From Golubevia sp. BC0850 (Eukaryota > Basidiomycota > Exobasidiomycetes > Golubeviales > Golubeviaceae): DNA of 64,000 nucleotides. Below the pieces are notes generated by a model that made no database searches, had not been told where the DNA came from, and saw nothing but the letters and a program-made list of their open reading frames with translations. Each line of letters opens with the position of its first letter. Position 1 is the stretch's first letter. Made by a program: the position numbers and the translations under genes. This document shows positions 24,003-36,100 of this stretch, in pieces. The stretch lies in NCBI GenBank assembly GCA_012976225.1, contig JAAVVG010000008.1:930001-994000 (forward strand), in the 5' to 3' direction.

Positions 24003-24464
24003 TTCGAGTTATTTGTGGCTTGCGGACTTGTTTTGATTGAAGTGTGCAGGTGGAGTGAAGGGAAAGGTTGAAACTTTTCATGAGACGGAGGGTTTCGATT
24101 TGCGCCGCGGGAATACCAACTTACCAACTGGAAATGACGTCCGCTTTCCGTCGTCTTTCATCAAATATCCATCAAATATCAAAAAAGAGGTCCAAAATGT
24201 TCTTCCATCGTCAAGCAGGTAGATCTTTCACGGAAGCCAGAAAGGAAGGCTCGAGAAGCTCGAAATTGGAGGCGAGATCTTGAGGTCCACTGGTCCACTC
24301 TCGTCTCTTTGAGTAACGTTTGGTTGTTCTTTCTATACAGTACGTTGAGGCTTCTAGTGCTTCAAATCTTCGAAATGTGTATTCGAATCAATACAGTCCT
24401 TATGAATAAACACGAGATACTACGAGAAACCCTCCCCCTCCAACTCCACGTGTGTTGTTCTTTT
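24003..24464. other. Intergenic between MFS start and LRR gene stop
   Basis: Presumed promoter of the MFS gene. No recognisable element. Confidence 0.4.
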
Positions 24465-25790
24465 TCAATCCTCCTCTTGACCCTCACTTTCTTCATTCCT
24501 TCCTCCCTCCTCTTTCTCCAACCCGAACCATTCACTCCTATCATTCTCCTCTTTTTCAGCTCTATCATCTTCATCATCACTTCTCTCCGAATCTTCGTGA
24601 TCCCAATAATCTCCACTGCCCTCTTCTATAATCTCAGCAGCGTCGTCTTCTTCCCAATTAGAGCCTCCTAAATTACCCCTTGATTTTTCAAAACTCAAAG
24701 AATCCATCTCAGAACTCGAACAGGTCAAGAACTTTTCCAACCCAGTTCCATCAAGATCTAAAAACGTTAGACGTGCCGTATCTGTAGGTCTTCTTGATCC
24801 ATTACTCCAAACCCTTCGAAGTAGCATCCCAGATTCAGAACTTAAATCTTTGACATTCCGAAGACTTAGCGACTGTAGATTCCTCAGGGATCTTGATCCT
24901 AGAAGAGTGAAGACTGCGTAGTCTGAGAGGATCGAATTGCTGAGATCTAGAGATCGAATCGCCCTTGGAGCTGGAAGATCAGACTCTTCTGTAGAACCTT
25001 CATCGTCTGAAAGGTCTTGATCCTCGTTCCATAGAATTTCAACTCCTTGTAGCTCAACATTTTGAAGCGTTTCTGACCATCGGCAGTAGAATCTCGAGGT
25101 GTCTGTGGTTGGAAGCATGAAGGAGAGTGGAATTTCCAAAGTTGATTGGACAGTTGAAGGGTGTGCTTCTGATTTGTCCTGTGGGGACGAATCGGAAGGG
25201 AAGATTGGAAAGGCGGGAGGAGGGGCGGAGAAACCGAGAAAGGGAAGGAGCACGTCAATCTTCCACAGTCGGCATGACATAGATCCAATTGCCTATGATC
25301 AACGATCTTGAAGAACTTATAGTAGCTCTTAGAGCGCGTCTCAGAATCTCACTTGGATTATCAATGACTCGAGGTTTGGGAGGCCTTCTGGCAAACCTCT
25401 AAGAAGCCTAATTTGCATGACTCCGATAGAGTTGGAAGCTGGTTGATGACCTTTCAACGAGACAGTAAGACTTCTAGCTGGGAATAGGATTGAAATAGGT
25501 CAGAACGTAGCGAGATGGAGAGTTTGTTTAGTGGTGGCTGGTGGACGAGAAAATGGGATCGCCTCTTGAGCCAGCTTCTTTACTCACTAGCTAACGTCCT
25601 ACCTTCCAGATGACTCAGAAATGATTCGGTTTTCTCGAAACCATCTAAGTAGACGTGGTCAAAGAGAGACGAGGTTAACTCCTTCAGCCACTTGGTCGAA
25701 CGATTGAGGCTGGAAATAGTGGATTGACTTTGCTTTAGCCATGAGATTTGGTTCCACTCTTGATAGTCTTGTTGGTCAGACACCAAGTTT
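24465..25790 (-). CDS. Leucine-rich-repeat protein with acidic C-terminus, partial model
   Basis: Spliced LRR segments read on the minus strand: a helix-rich exon at 25610-25775 (SLNRSTKWLKELTSSLF), then an exon near 25370-25500 ending in LPNLESLIIQ, then the long frame to 24465 containing IRSLDLSNSILSDYAVF and LRNLQSLSLRNVKDL. The last 90 residues are strongly acidic with Glu/Asp/Gly/Ser. It may be an F-box or Amn1/Pof-type LRR adaptor, because the upstream stretch 25800-26260 could hold a short N-terminal domain, but no F-box could be read there with confidence. It is not obviously a member of the TPR/F-box family found elsewhere in the window. Start codon not established. Confidence 0.5.
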
Positions 25791-26624
25791 TCTATCTGAC
25801 GGTCAGAAAGAGGGATTCAGATGAGCATGAAGTTTCGAAAGGAAGGAAGACTTCGTTCGTTACTCACTATCAAATTCCAGATCTCTGTCGAGAACCTGCC
25901 ACTTCCTTGAGACTCTTGAGGCTCAAACGACCTCTTGACCAGTTTGACCATTCGATGAAGAAGGTCGTTGTGTCAGGAAGCAAAAGTTTTGTTCTGCTTC
26001 TCGTGCACCGTCAAATGTTAAAGCAGGTTGCGCTCTCACCGTATCTCACCCATCTTCGCTCTCTCGCTTCGCAGTGCTTCTCTTCCTTCCACGTCAACAT
26101 CACTTTCAAACTCTATCATCTAGCGATCCTCAGATGTAGAAAGGTCAGGTCTCGTGACTCTTCCAACCTTCAAAGTCTCGAGGACGCGTCCAGAAGAGTC
26201 CCACGCCAAATAACAGTATGAGACAATCCAGTTTGAAAAATTCTCGAAGGCACTTTAGCCCAATCCTCAACAATGCAGGTCCCGCCTTCAAACAAACTTA
26301 CGTTTCCAGAGCTCGTATGTAGAGAAATGAACCAACCCAAGGGTTTTCGAAAGCGGGAGAGGTTTATAAGCCAAAGTCCCAAACTTTCCTTTCCCTCTTC
26401 CTTTCCCATTGTTCCAACTTCGTCTTTTGCTCCCTTTCTCTCTTCCTCTTTCTTCTTCTTCTTCTTCTTCTTTTTCTTCAAATCCTAAGCTAGCTGGTCT
26501 GCTTATCAAACTTCTTTCTGCTTATCCTTGACTTTCAAACAACAACTACTACCACAGCCCCTCCGCTCCTCCTCCTCCTACCTCTCATTCTCCCACCTCA
26601 ACCCACAATCAGCTCCGCTTCAAC
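25791..26624. other. Unresolved spacer
   Basis: It probably includes the 5' exons of the minus-strand LRR gene and the promoter of the secreted-protein gene. A pyrimidine-rich tract with TTC/CTT repeats at 26440-26480 precedes the plus-strand gene. Frames here are low-complexity. Confidence 0.35.
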
Positions 26625-29600
26625 ATGAGAGTTCCATCTACTCCTATCTTTCTAACTGCCGCTGCTCTTTCCTTGGCCGGAAACGTTGCCTCTTCAACTA
26701 CTGCCTCCGCAAGCGGAAACAAGACTGAAACTGCACCATCAACCAACAATGTTGCTTCACCCTCCAACATGCCAACTAGCTCTTCAATGGCTTCAATGTC
26801 TTCTTCGACCTCAACTGCCAATGCTACCATGAGCTCAGTCTCATCTTCTCCATCTCCCGCTTCCGGAAAGCCAGCCGCTCGTCGCAACCTCGCCTCTGCT
26901 CCTCAAGCTTCCAGCAAGATTGAGGCACGTTTCAACAAGGATCGTTACGCCGTTCGTTCTTCTAATCCAGTCCAAGCAGCTGCTGATCAATCTGGCAGTT
27001 CATCTCAACAACAGGGTGGAGAAGACTCGGAACTAGGCGGAGACTACGAAGATTGGGAAGAAGCTGCTGGAAGGAAACACAAGCACCATGAACATGAACG
27101 TGAGAAGAGAAACGTTTTGGAAGCTTGGGAGTCTACTTCTCGTCATGGAAACAACAGATGGAGAAGAGACACGGCTGGACTCCAAGCTAAAGGTTTGATC
27201 AAGATCAGATCTAGACCTTCTTCTCTTCAAGGTCGTTCAACCACCGCACCTCTTCAAGAAGCTGACAAGTCCAAGGACAAGCCAAAGCTGAAGCCAACCA
27301 CCAAACCAAAGGAGGTTCCAGCAGTCGAAGCTGAAGAGGATCTGGAGGATGCCGAGTTCAATGACATGGACTTCGCTGGTGAGGATGGAGACGATGAAGC
27401 TGACGTCTCTGCTCTATTGGAGGATCGTCGTCGCTCTATCACTTCTTCTGGTTCAGTCAGGAGAGGATCAGCCAACCGTCTCAATCTCAATGGTCGTCGT
27501 TCCAAACCATCAAGTCGCAGAGGTTCCTTCGAAGAGGTCAATTCGGAAGACGATTCTAGTTCCGACTCCATCTCTACCCCTTCTTCAGCCAGTCGTCGTC
27601 ACAACGTCAAACGTCTTCTAGATCTCCAACTCGGTGGTGGTACAAAACCTCACGCTCACGCTACCGTCGCTGACGATGACGATGAGGACTGTGAAGCTGA
27701 TGATGAGTCAGTGGATCAATCTTCAAACATCTCTATCTCTAGCAGAGATCAAGGTGACGAAGAAGAGGAAGCAGTCGAGGATGCTGTCGAAGAAGTAACT
27801 CCAAAGAGCGCTTCTGGATCTTTCCCTCCAGCTGGAATGGCAGACTCAGGTCCTCTCTCTCCAACTCTCGATGATCTCAAGTGGCAAGATGAACAACTCA
27901 GAATCGCTATCAATGCTATCGAAACTCTGAATGGTGTCGGAACTACTACTGGAAGGAAAGCTAAGACTGGAGGATCTAAGCAACGAAACCGTCAGAAGAG
28001 ACAGGACAACGTTCAAGGTGCTATGCAAGATCTTGATCCAGGTGAGTGTTCGAAGTCTTCCGTTGTCCGATCTCGCTTTCAACTTCGCTGACTCAGCTTC
28101 CCGCCTCTTCTTTGAACCTCTTCACAGTTCTCGACCCAGCTCAGTCGATCGTTTCGCCTTTCACAGCTCCATTCGCCAACGCTCTTCCAGGTTCGATGCC
28201 TGTCAATCCTCTAGGACCTATGCCACAAGACTCTTACACTGCTGAACAACAAGCAGACATCAACAGTCTTCTCAAAGGTCTCAAAGGATACGGAGGAGCT
28301 CAGTCTGGATGGTTTATGCCTGGAGGACAACTTCCAACGGTTTCTTCAGCCATGCAACCTCTCGCTGGACCCATCGATTCTCTACCTTCCGGTTCTGGTG
28401 CCAGAGCTCAAGCTCAAGCTCAACTTCAACAAGCTCTTTCGGTTTTGGGCTACGCTAACAATCCAAACGCTTTAGGAGGCTATCTCTCTCAAATGGGAAT
28501 GGTTGGACAAGGACAATCTCCGGAACAGATGGCTCAAGGCCTTTTGGGTCAGATTCAAGGTTTGGGTAATTCTCAACCTTTCAATTCGATCCAATCTCAA
28601 CTAGGTCTCAATGGTGGTCTTAACAGTTTGACTTCCCAACAACAAAACCTGTTGAATTCTCTTGGAATCTCTCAACAAGCTCAATCTCAATTGATGGCTT
28701 TAGGACTCGGAAACCTCGGTTCTCAAGCTACCGGCCAGTTGTCTTCTTTGGGAGTCAATTCCCCAATGAACTTCAACTATTTGAACTCTGGAAACACTGG
28801 AATGAATCCGTTGATGAACGCTATGGGCATGAGCGGCGGCTCAAACCCAATGTCTTCTTCGATAAAACCTTCTCAAATGACGGGTTCTTCTTTCAGTCCA
28901 ACTGCTCAGCAGCTTCAAGGTCTTTCTCAATCTCAATTAGCTAGTCTCGGATACGCCTCCATGAGATTTAATCAGCATCAGCTCAAGTCCAACTCCACCA
29001 TGGCCAACTCTACCATGAGCTCCAACGCCATCATGACAAATGGAACGATGTCAGTGGACGTCTCAAGCAACTCCACCATGCCTACCAACTCCACTATGCC
29101 ATCTAGTTCTACCGTTTCATCAAACTCAACTATGATGAACATGTCAGACTTGGCATCGATGCCTGGTCCAGGAGAGAGTGGAAACGCCAAACCAGCAGCG
29201 AGATCCTTCCCATCTTCTCTTTCTCCAGAGCAACTCACTCAACTGCAAGGGTTACTTCAAGCTCAGATGGGAAACTTTCCAAATCTCGGATCCTACAATC
29301 CAGCCCTTGGAGAAGTTCAACAATCCCTCTCTCCAGCTCAAGCTCAAGCAGTTCTAGGAGCTCTGTCTTCTCTTACTCAGAACGCTAATGGATTGAATGG
29401 ATTGAACGGAGTCACTGGTGGTCTATCTCTATCTCAACTACAAGCTCTGCAGGGTCAACTTCAGAATGGTGCTTTAGCTGGAACTCCAGCTGCTGGAATC
29501 TTGAGCTCTCTCTTCGGAACTCTACCTCTCAAGCTCAGCGCTCAAGGCCAAGCCACCCCTAACTTCCCAGCCAGTGCTGAGATGAAGGCTGCTGAGTCAG

Positions 29601-30451
29601 GTTCTATGAAGATGGAGAGCTCTCAACCTACCTCTTCCATGTCGATGTCCATGTCTTGGGATCCAAAGGAGACCGGATCTTCCACCTGGTCTTACTCGGA
29701 ATGGACTACCGTCATGCCAAGTTCAATGAGTTCTTCTTCATCTTCCTCCGATGGTAGATGGTCTACTCCAACTGCTTCTTCTGGGGCTTCTCCTTCTCCA
29801 ACTGCAAAGGCCGAAGAAGTCGCTCTGGGAGATGGAAACAAGTACGCCTGGTCATGGTCTTCAAGTGGAATGGAATCTTCTAGCTCAATGTCTTCTGCCA
29901 GTCCAAATCCAACTGCAAGTGAGGCTGCTCTTGGAAGTGGAAACAGATACGCTTGGTCATGGAGTTCTGAAGATGCTAAGGATTCCAGTTCAATGTCTAA
30001 GTGGTATCGTCGTAAGAGATCTGACGAAACCAAAGACGCTGAAACTAGTTTGATGTCTTCTGAAGAACCAGCTACCGTCACTGTCACTACTACTGTCACT
30101 CCAACTTCAACTGCAACTCCAAGTATAACCAAGAGCAAGATGCATCACTCAAAGTCAAAGACTTCATCTCCTTCTTCTACTGGATCTTCAAAGGATAAGG
30201 AAGGTGAAAATGGTGTTGACGTAGAAGTCGACATGAGTGGAGATGAAACTTCTTCAAAGAAGAAACATCACCGTTCTGACTCTCCAGAAGCTACTTCAAC
30301 TGGTGGAGCTAAAAAGTTAGCTGCTTCTCCTTCAGCTTCTTCTTCAAATTCGACTTCTTCTCCTTGTCCTTCTCACTCTATGGCCCATGGTCCAACTCTA
30401 GTTTCAGGTCCAATGGCTCTTCCATCTGGAATGGTCCCTTACCCCGCTTAA
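26625..30451 (+). CDS. Large secreted low-complexity protein, probable cell-surface glycoprotein
   Basis: Two exons (26625-28041 and 28128-30451) join in frame to 1246 residues. Residues 1-23 form a classic signal peptide (MRVPSTPIFLTAAALSLAG followed by small residues). The rest has no domain I recognise and falls into zones: a Ser/Thr-rich start (25-95); a charged region with acidic runs and basic pairs that could be Kex2 sites (95-470); a Gln/Leu/Gly/Asn-rich region (480-750); a cluster of Asn-Ser-Thr-Met repeats giving eight or more N-glycosylation sequons (about 755-815); another Gln/Leu region; then Ser/Thr/Met-rich sequence with duplicated units ending in AWSWSS (about 1040-1090); and a Lys/Ser tail ending in a Pro-Tyr-Pro-Ala stop. 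No GPI signal is evident, since the C-terminus is not hydrophobic. It could be an abundant wall or extracellular matrix protein. The long uninterrupted frames are unlike the intron-rich neighbours. Confidence 0.88.
28978..29150 (+). repeat. Asn-Ser-Thr-Met coding repeats
   Basis: Imperfect short repeats code for NSTM/NGTM units separated by 4-9 residues inside the secreted protein. Each is an N-glycosylation sequon, so the segment would be densely N-glycosylated if secreted. Confidence 0.8.
29770..29990 (+). repeat. Two copies of a 36-39-residue unit ending AWSWSS
   Basis: The units share the plan: Pro/Thr-Ala, an acidic or Glu-Ala patch, ALG(D/S)GN(K/R)YAWSWSS, then a Ser/Met run. They lie about 112 bp apart, which points to an internal duplication. 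Confidence 0.75.
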
Positions 30452-30659
30452 TCACTTCACTTCCATTCAGACGTCTTAACCTCCCCTCCTCCTACCTCAC
30501 TCTCCCTTCGTAGTACTTAACTGTTTGAAACTAGATTTTTGGCTAGGAGCTGGATTCCTTCTTTGGTTACTTCATTACCTATTCACATTCTTTTTTCTTC
30601 TCCTCCGTAGTTCTATTACAATCTTCATCAAATCCATTTGTCTACCCTAAGAACCTGAA

Positions 30660-31560
30660 CGTTCTCCTTTAACCATTCGATTGCTATCCCTTCTGCTTTC
30701 ACGGGAACGCTGGACCTCAAATAGCCAATTGTTGAACAGGGACGGGAAGATCCGAACGCTGGTGGTACTCCCCCCCGGAGCGGGATCGTCCAGCGTCTCG
30801 AGGAGTCCTGCGGCGACAGCAGTCACATCTCTTGATGAGCGACCTGACCTTGCAGCCTTTCTTGCTCCAACGAGTACTGCTAGATCTGCGCTTTCAAAGA
30901 CTATTGATGCGTTGAGATCACGTGGTTCTATTATGAGAAGCCGCAGCCCTGGAAGTGGCATTCTCTCTCGAAAGCCTGCTCTGATCCCTTTCCTCGAGAG
31001 CGGCTTGAGAAGCTGTACTAGACGCTTGTAGAAGACGGAAGGAGTTGATGGCGGAGGGTAGAGTACTGAATTCTAAAGCTTCGACCAGTCCTTGATCGAT
31101 TCGACGAGAGCAGTCCTTTACAGATCTCCTGTCCCTTTCCTTCCATCCTAAAGTTGCAAAAGAGCTCCGAAGATCCATCTATCGACTCCTTCCAAGCTTT
31201 TGAGACTCGAGTCGATCTCGTTAGAGATGGAGCGTCGGCGAAGGCGAAGAGCTTGAGGAAAAGGTCGGGAGAGACTCTATTGAGGCGACTCTTCCCCTCT
31301 TTGAGTGCTAAATCTTTGACTCTCTTCATGACGGCTTCGGAATTGATGGATTGGAGATGACTCGAAGCCTCACTTCTCTTCTGCTGTTCTCTGGCTAGTC
31401 TGAAGTGTTGAAGGGCCATCCTAAGGTGGGCGAATCCAGCTCGGGAGTGAGCTTGTGAAGAGATGAGAAAATCTAATCTTGGTTAGCAGAAATTATCAGG
31501 GAAAAATTAGGGGAGGAAAGGGAGGCGATCTACCCGCAGAACTCACTTCAAGACTCTTTT
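30660..31560 (-). pseudogene. TPR/F-box/LRR family copy E, internally deleted
   Basis: The minus strand carries the 3' part of the TPR exon (31419 down), an intact F-box (VSPDLFLKLFAFADAPSLT) and the start of the following segment to GQEICKG near 31118. There the sequence jumps straight to the SIKDWSK-type motif that in copy C lies about 0.75 kb further on. Most of the LRR region is therefore missing and the frame is lost. The C-terminal block (ARKAARSGRSSRDVTAV) is still readable at 30790-30900. Upstream, the acceptor is shifted (CACAAG instead of CACAG) and the sequence before 31560 no longer matches the family, so the first exon is gone. This is a plain deletion relic. Confidence 0.78.
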
Positions 31561-32283
31561 CCTTGTTCATTATATTCTTCTTTACGCTCATCCTCAATAG
31601 AGTCTTCACTGACCGTAGGCTGTGAGCTAGTGCGTTCTATCCTCTGTTTCGTTGCCTTCGCCACTCTCCATTGCCCAAGTTTCAAATCTATAGACTACAT
31701 CACAGCGATAGCAAAAAGTACGATGCAGAAACAGCTTCTCAATCGCAGAGGTAGAGCAAGCAGAAAATGGAAACGTTCAAGACTCTGCGCTTTACAAGTT
31801 CCTCAACAGCTCTTACCTTTCAGTCACTTCTCTATCCTCAGTTTGTGGATCGAAGAGAGCTCGGTCTGAAGAAAGGCAAAAAGGGTTTAATTCAGGAGTG
31901 AGGAAAGAAAGAGTGAAGACAAGCTTTTTGATGATTCAAATGGTTGCGCTTCTAGAGATGAATGGAATCCAGAAACGGGAAAGATGAAACAGATCGTGAG
32001 AGTCGAACTAAGGTTGAAACCACGGAGAGTATAGGAGGTCAAGTAAATTTGTGAGGGAGCGAAGAGTCGGGAAAGGATAAATGATTGCTCTTTGTGGGAT
32101 GACTTCGGATCTGGAAGCAAAGCAATGGGTCTTTGAGAAAGGCTCTGCTTTGGCAAAGAGTAGAAGAGATTATAAGGTCAAGTCTGACCGGGGAAGAATG
32201 AATAGAAGGTGAGAAGCGAGAGGAACATTTCGAGGAAACTTATTGCAGCCAGGCAAAGTGACAGAAGACTCACCCGCTTGGAA
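31561..32283. other. Intergenic between copies E and C
   Basis: No recognisable gene. Short frames on both strands (31630-31869 plus, 31887-32156 minus) have no family features. It probably contains the 3' UTR of copy C. Confidence 0.4.
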
Positions 32284-34349
32284 TCAAATCCACCGGCCTA
32301 CAACGAGATCTTCAAGGTTCTCCTTTAGCCAAGATGTGGTAGCCTCATCTGCTCTAACTGGAACTTCAGACCTCAGACTAGTGATCTCTGAGCACCATCG
32401 AGAAGATTCGAAGGCTGGTTCTCCCTCGGAGGCCGGATTGTCCAGAGTGTCGAGAAGTCCGCTAGCGACTGCAGTCACATCTCGAGATGATCGTCCTGTG
32501 CTTGCAGCTTTCCTTGCTCCTACCAGTGCCGCTAGGGCTGAGCCTTCGATGACTGTAGATGCTTTGAGATCACGTCGCGGTTCTATTCTGAGAGTCTTCA
32601 GCTCTGGGAGTGGCATTCTCTCTCGAAAGCCCGCACTAATCCCCTCCCTCGAGAGCGGGATTAGAAGCTGGACTAGTTGTTCATAGAAGATGGAAGGAGT
32701 TGATGGCGGAAGGACGAGTACCAACCATCGAAGCTTCGACCAGTCCTTGGTAGAATCGATGAGAGCAGAGGCGGCTGCTTTGGCAGAGGCGGAATCCTTG
32801 ATTTGAAGGTCGTGGAGAAAGAGCTCCTCGAGAGAAGACGTGGTGCTGAAGGCAGAAAGATCTTGTGCTTTCAGGCGATGAACTTCAAGACTTCTCAGTC
32901 TTGGCGCGTTGAAGTTCTCGAAGAAGAGGCTTGAGTCCCCACTTAGGGTCGATCTTGGAGACGGAACGGAAACGAGGTAGAGATGGTTGAGATTGGGCAG
33001 ATCCATTGGTGGAATGTTGTCGACTCGGCTGCTCTCTCCCACCATGCGTAGACGTATCTCTTCTAATCTTGAATTTGATGATAGAAGCTGGACCATCCAG
33101 GCAGAAGTAAGTTTGGAGCTGCTGATGATGACCTTTCTTGCTCCTCGAAGTCGATCCAGAAGAGCATCGTTGCAGATCAGGTTCTCATCTCCTGATGTCC
33201 ATTCCAAAGTATCCAGTGAAGCTTTCCAAGTTGACGGAAATATGACTCTCATTTTTCTCTTTTTGGGGGTTCTCATTTCCTTGACGCCCTTTCGGAACGA
33301 ACTTAGAGAGGAGAGTCCATCACATTCCCCAGCTACGTCCACGATCAACTTGCAGAGATCTCCTTGATGACCGACAGAGAGAACCTGGAGACTTTTGGAT
33401 GATCTGTTGATGAGTGTTGCCAGTGCTACTTGCAGAGGGGGGTTCAGCTTATCATCGAATTCCAGTTCCATTCTTCGAATCGAGTCCTGGCTCCGTTTGC
33501 TGAAAAGCCTCAGTCCTTTGAACATCTCCTGTCCCTTTCCTTCCATCCTAAAGTTGCGAAAGAGCTCCGAAGATCCATGGATCGACTCCTTCCAAGCCTT
33601 GGAGACCGACGTAGATCTGACGAGAGAAGTAGCGTCGGCAAAGGAAAAGAGCTTGAAGAAGAGGTCGGGAGACACTCGTTCGAAACGGCTCTTGAGCTCT
33701 TTGGCTGCTGATGATTGGACATCCTTTGTGATAGCTTCGTAGTCGATGGACTGGAGATGACCCGAAGCCTCACTTCTCTTCTGCTGTTCTCTGGCTAGTC
33801 CGAAGTGGTGAAGGGCCATCCTAAGGTGGGCGAATCCAGCTCGGGAGTGCGTCTGTGAAGAGATGAGAAAATGTCGTTTTGATTAGAAGGAATGATTCGA
33901 GAAAATTCAAGGGAGAAAAGGGAGGCAATCTACCCGTAGAACTCACTCGAAGGCTCTTCTCTTTTTCCAACGCCGATTCTACGTCTTTGATTGCCTCGTG
34001 AGATGCTCCTCTGGATCCGAGACTGCTACTCCTTATCAGCAATGATTGTATAGTATCAGGCTCAGAATCGATCATCTGGGTCGGAGAGAAAGAAAGAGAA
34101 GAGGACGGTAAAACACTTGAGGAACAGGCGGAACCAAGTGGCCTTCATCTGGACCAATTCATCCTCGAGCCACAACAGAGATGAGTAACTCACCCTGGTA
34201 CATAGCTGTTCTGCAGTCTTGTAATCCAGTCTGTCCAAAGCATCTTGAGCTTCCTTCAGTTTGAGAGCATGTTGCTGTTCTGAGGTGATGCTGCGTTTGG
34301 CTGATAACTCTTCCGATTGAGAGTCCTCGCTGGATCTTTTCCTTTCCAT
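32284..34349 (-). CDS. TPR/F-box/LRR protein (Dia2/Pof3-like), copy C, intact
   Basis: Three exons join in phase 0 (34349-34194, 34075-33947, 33852-32284) to 617 residues with no break. Residues 20-120 form a TPR-like helical pair (EAQDALDRLDYKTAEQLC, then HEAIKDVESALEKEKSL and AGFAHLRMALHHFGLAREQQ). The F-box lies at about 150-195 (FERVSPDLFFKLFSFADAT, VSKAWKESIHGSSELF). LRR-like segments follow, such as LEELFLHDLQIKD. This order of TPR, F-box and LRR is that of Dia2/Pof3, which link substrates, including replisome parts, to the SCF ubiquitin ligase through Skp1. Whether this lineage-expanded copy keeps that job is unknown. It is the only unbroken member in the window. Exon 3 shares 1,079 nearly identical bp with copy D, and two shorter patches with copies A and C'. 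Confidence 0.8.
32774..33852 (-). repeat. Long inverted repeat, arm 1 (copy C / copy D)
   Basis: It matches the reverse complement of 54207-55285. Paired coordinates add up to 88059. The match starts at the acceptor of exon 3 and covers exon sequence only. The adjoining introns have diverged, which is unlike the B/C' repeat. Confidence 0.9.
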
Positions 34350-36100
34350 CTTGAGATGTCTGGGCGGCTACGTGCAGATGACGAATGGAAAACTTTCTGC
34401 TTTTCTCCTTGCAAACCTTGAAGAAAAAGACAACAGACCGATTTGATGGCTGTGGGTTTAGAAGAAAGAAACAGAGTCGAGGAAACAGCCGGAAACACTT
34501 TTGAACCTGACCACCACCCCTCGAATTGACTCTTCTCCTTAATCTTCAATCAATCTTCAATTCAGTCCATACCTCGAATGACCCACAAGTCAAAGCTCAC
34601 GAGCACCGAAACTCAGAGTTCTACGCCATGAGGGGTCTTACTTTCTGAGCTTCAAGCTCCATGACTTTCATTCCCTTCGAGTCTTATCTTTCACACGATC
34701 TCATCGGTACAATAACAGCTTGAAACTCAACTAATGACTGCCAAGGCATCAAGTAGAATCCTCGAGGGGTGGTTGCGGAGTCGAGGATCTTATCAGGAGA
34801 CGGCATGCTCCTGTTCTGCAAGGCTGCAAGAGATTGGATGTAGGGCAAAGGAGAGCTAGAACAGGTTGAAGAGGCAAAGGCTTCGTAATCGTCAGTATAG
34901 TAAGGTTGATTGGTGAGTGGGATATGGGGCAAGACAAGAAGGGATCAGACTAGCAGGATCAGCTGGGATTTTGAAGGTTCAAGAGCTCTCCTGGCAGCTT
35001 GCTCTGTGGAGAAACTGGCTCTTCTGACCAAATTCTAAGCTTTTTAGAACTGCTGTTAGCTGACTAGCCCGACAGACTGAAAGCTCGAGCTGATCAGAGG
35101 CTGAATTGGGTTTGGAAAATCCGGAGGCTGGTCCTTGTTCCCTTGATCTACCTTGTTGAGCGATGGTCGTTCTCCGTGGTCTTGACTCAATCTATGTAGA
35201 GTTCAAATCATACTTCTACAGAGAGGAAAGAGGTCCAGAGAGAGGTCTAAAGGGGGGTGGCAAGCCTCTCTCATTCTGGTCCTCGTCGAAATTCTGTTTG
35301 CCTTTTCGAACCCCAGACTGAGAACCCATTCCCATTCCTTGTACCTAGATAAGAGACTTTACTACCGAACAGACTCTTCCCTCGACATGGAGTAGTGGCT
35401 CCCAACAGACTGTTCTTCCTCTCTCTTCTCTCTCCTCCTTTCACCTCCAGATTCCGTTCCTCGAACCATTCTTCATCTTTCCTAGCTAGTCTTTCTCGGC
35501 TAACCATCACTGTCATTCAATTCATGACCCAAGGTCCGGGTTCTCTATGCTAGGTGAACCAGCGAGTTCCTTGAGAAGGCGAAGAAGACATTATGAGTTA
35601 CCCTTTCCTCTTCAAACTCTCATTTCGAGGTGCCACTTTTCAAATTCAGTGATAATGAAGGCGGGGTGAAGAGTGAAGTGGGCATCATCCTATTTGACTT
35701 ATGAGTTTCAAAGCCTTCTGAAAGACCACTTCTTCAGCAACCTCTTGGAAGTTCGACTTTGATGAAAGGATGCATGCTGAACTTTCCCTCCTTCTATTCT
35801 TCTCTTGCTTACTCTCGAACCCAGTCTCTAGATAGCACTCGAATCTTCTCACCCGCCTCTTCCAACGACATTTCTCTGGAAAATTCGTTCCGTCTCAATG
35901 GATGTTGGTTTTGCTTCTTCTCCAAGCCTTTATTCAGATCTTGAGGGGGCATCAAAGTTTCTACTAGAAACAAATTCTGGAAGAAATGCAAATGTCACCC
36001 TGGATCAAAAATCCCTCGAGACAAACTGTTGAATCGACAAGTCCAAGTTTATCCTGAAGCCCTCGAATAGGATCTCTAAAGAAACCATCAGTCAGCAGAG
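34350..36100. other. Intergenic, no supported gene
   Basis: Upstream region of copy C and beyond. Frames such as 34684-34932 and 35271-35516 (minus) have no recognisable family and no good splice context. I see nothing firm in it. Confidence 0.4.

Noticed and set aside
29692-30138. Long minus-strand frame inside the secreted-protein gene
   Set aside because: It is a shadow of the plus-strand Ser/Thr codons and has a Val/Glu/Leu-only composition.
33395-33742. Antisense frames mirrored at 33395-33742 and 54317-54664
   Set aside because: They recur only because the coding strand is duplicated between copies C and D; they are shadows.
34684-34932. Similarity of a QAVIVP-containing frame here to one at 62800
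   Set aside because: The nucleotide match is only about 18 of 23 positions and does not extend, so it is probably chance.
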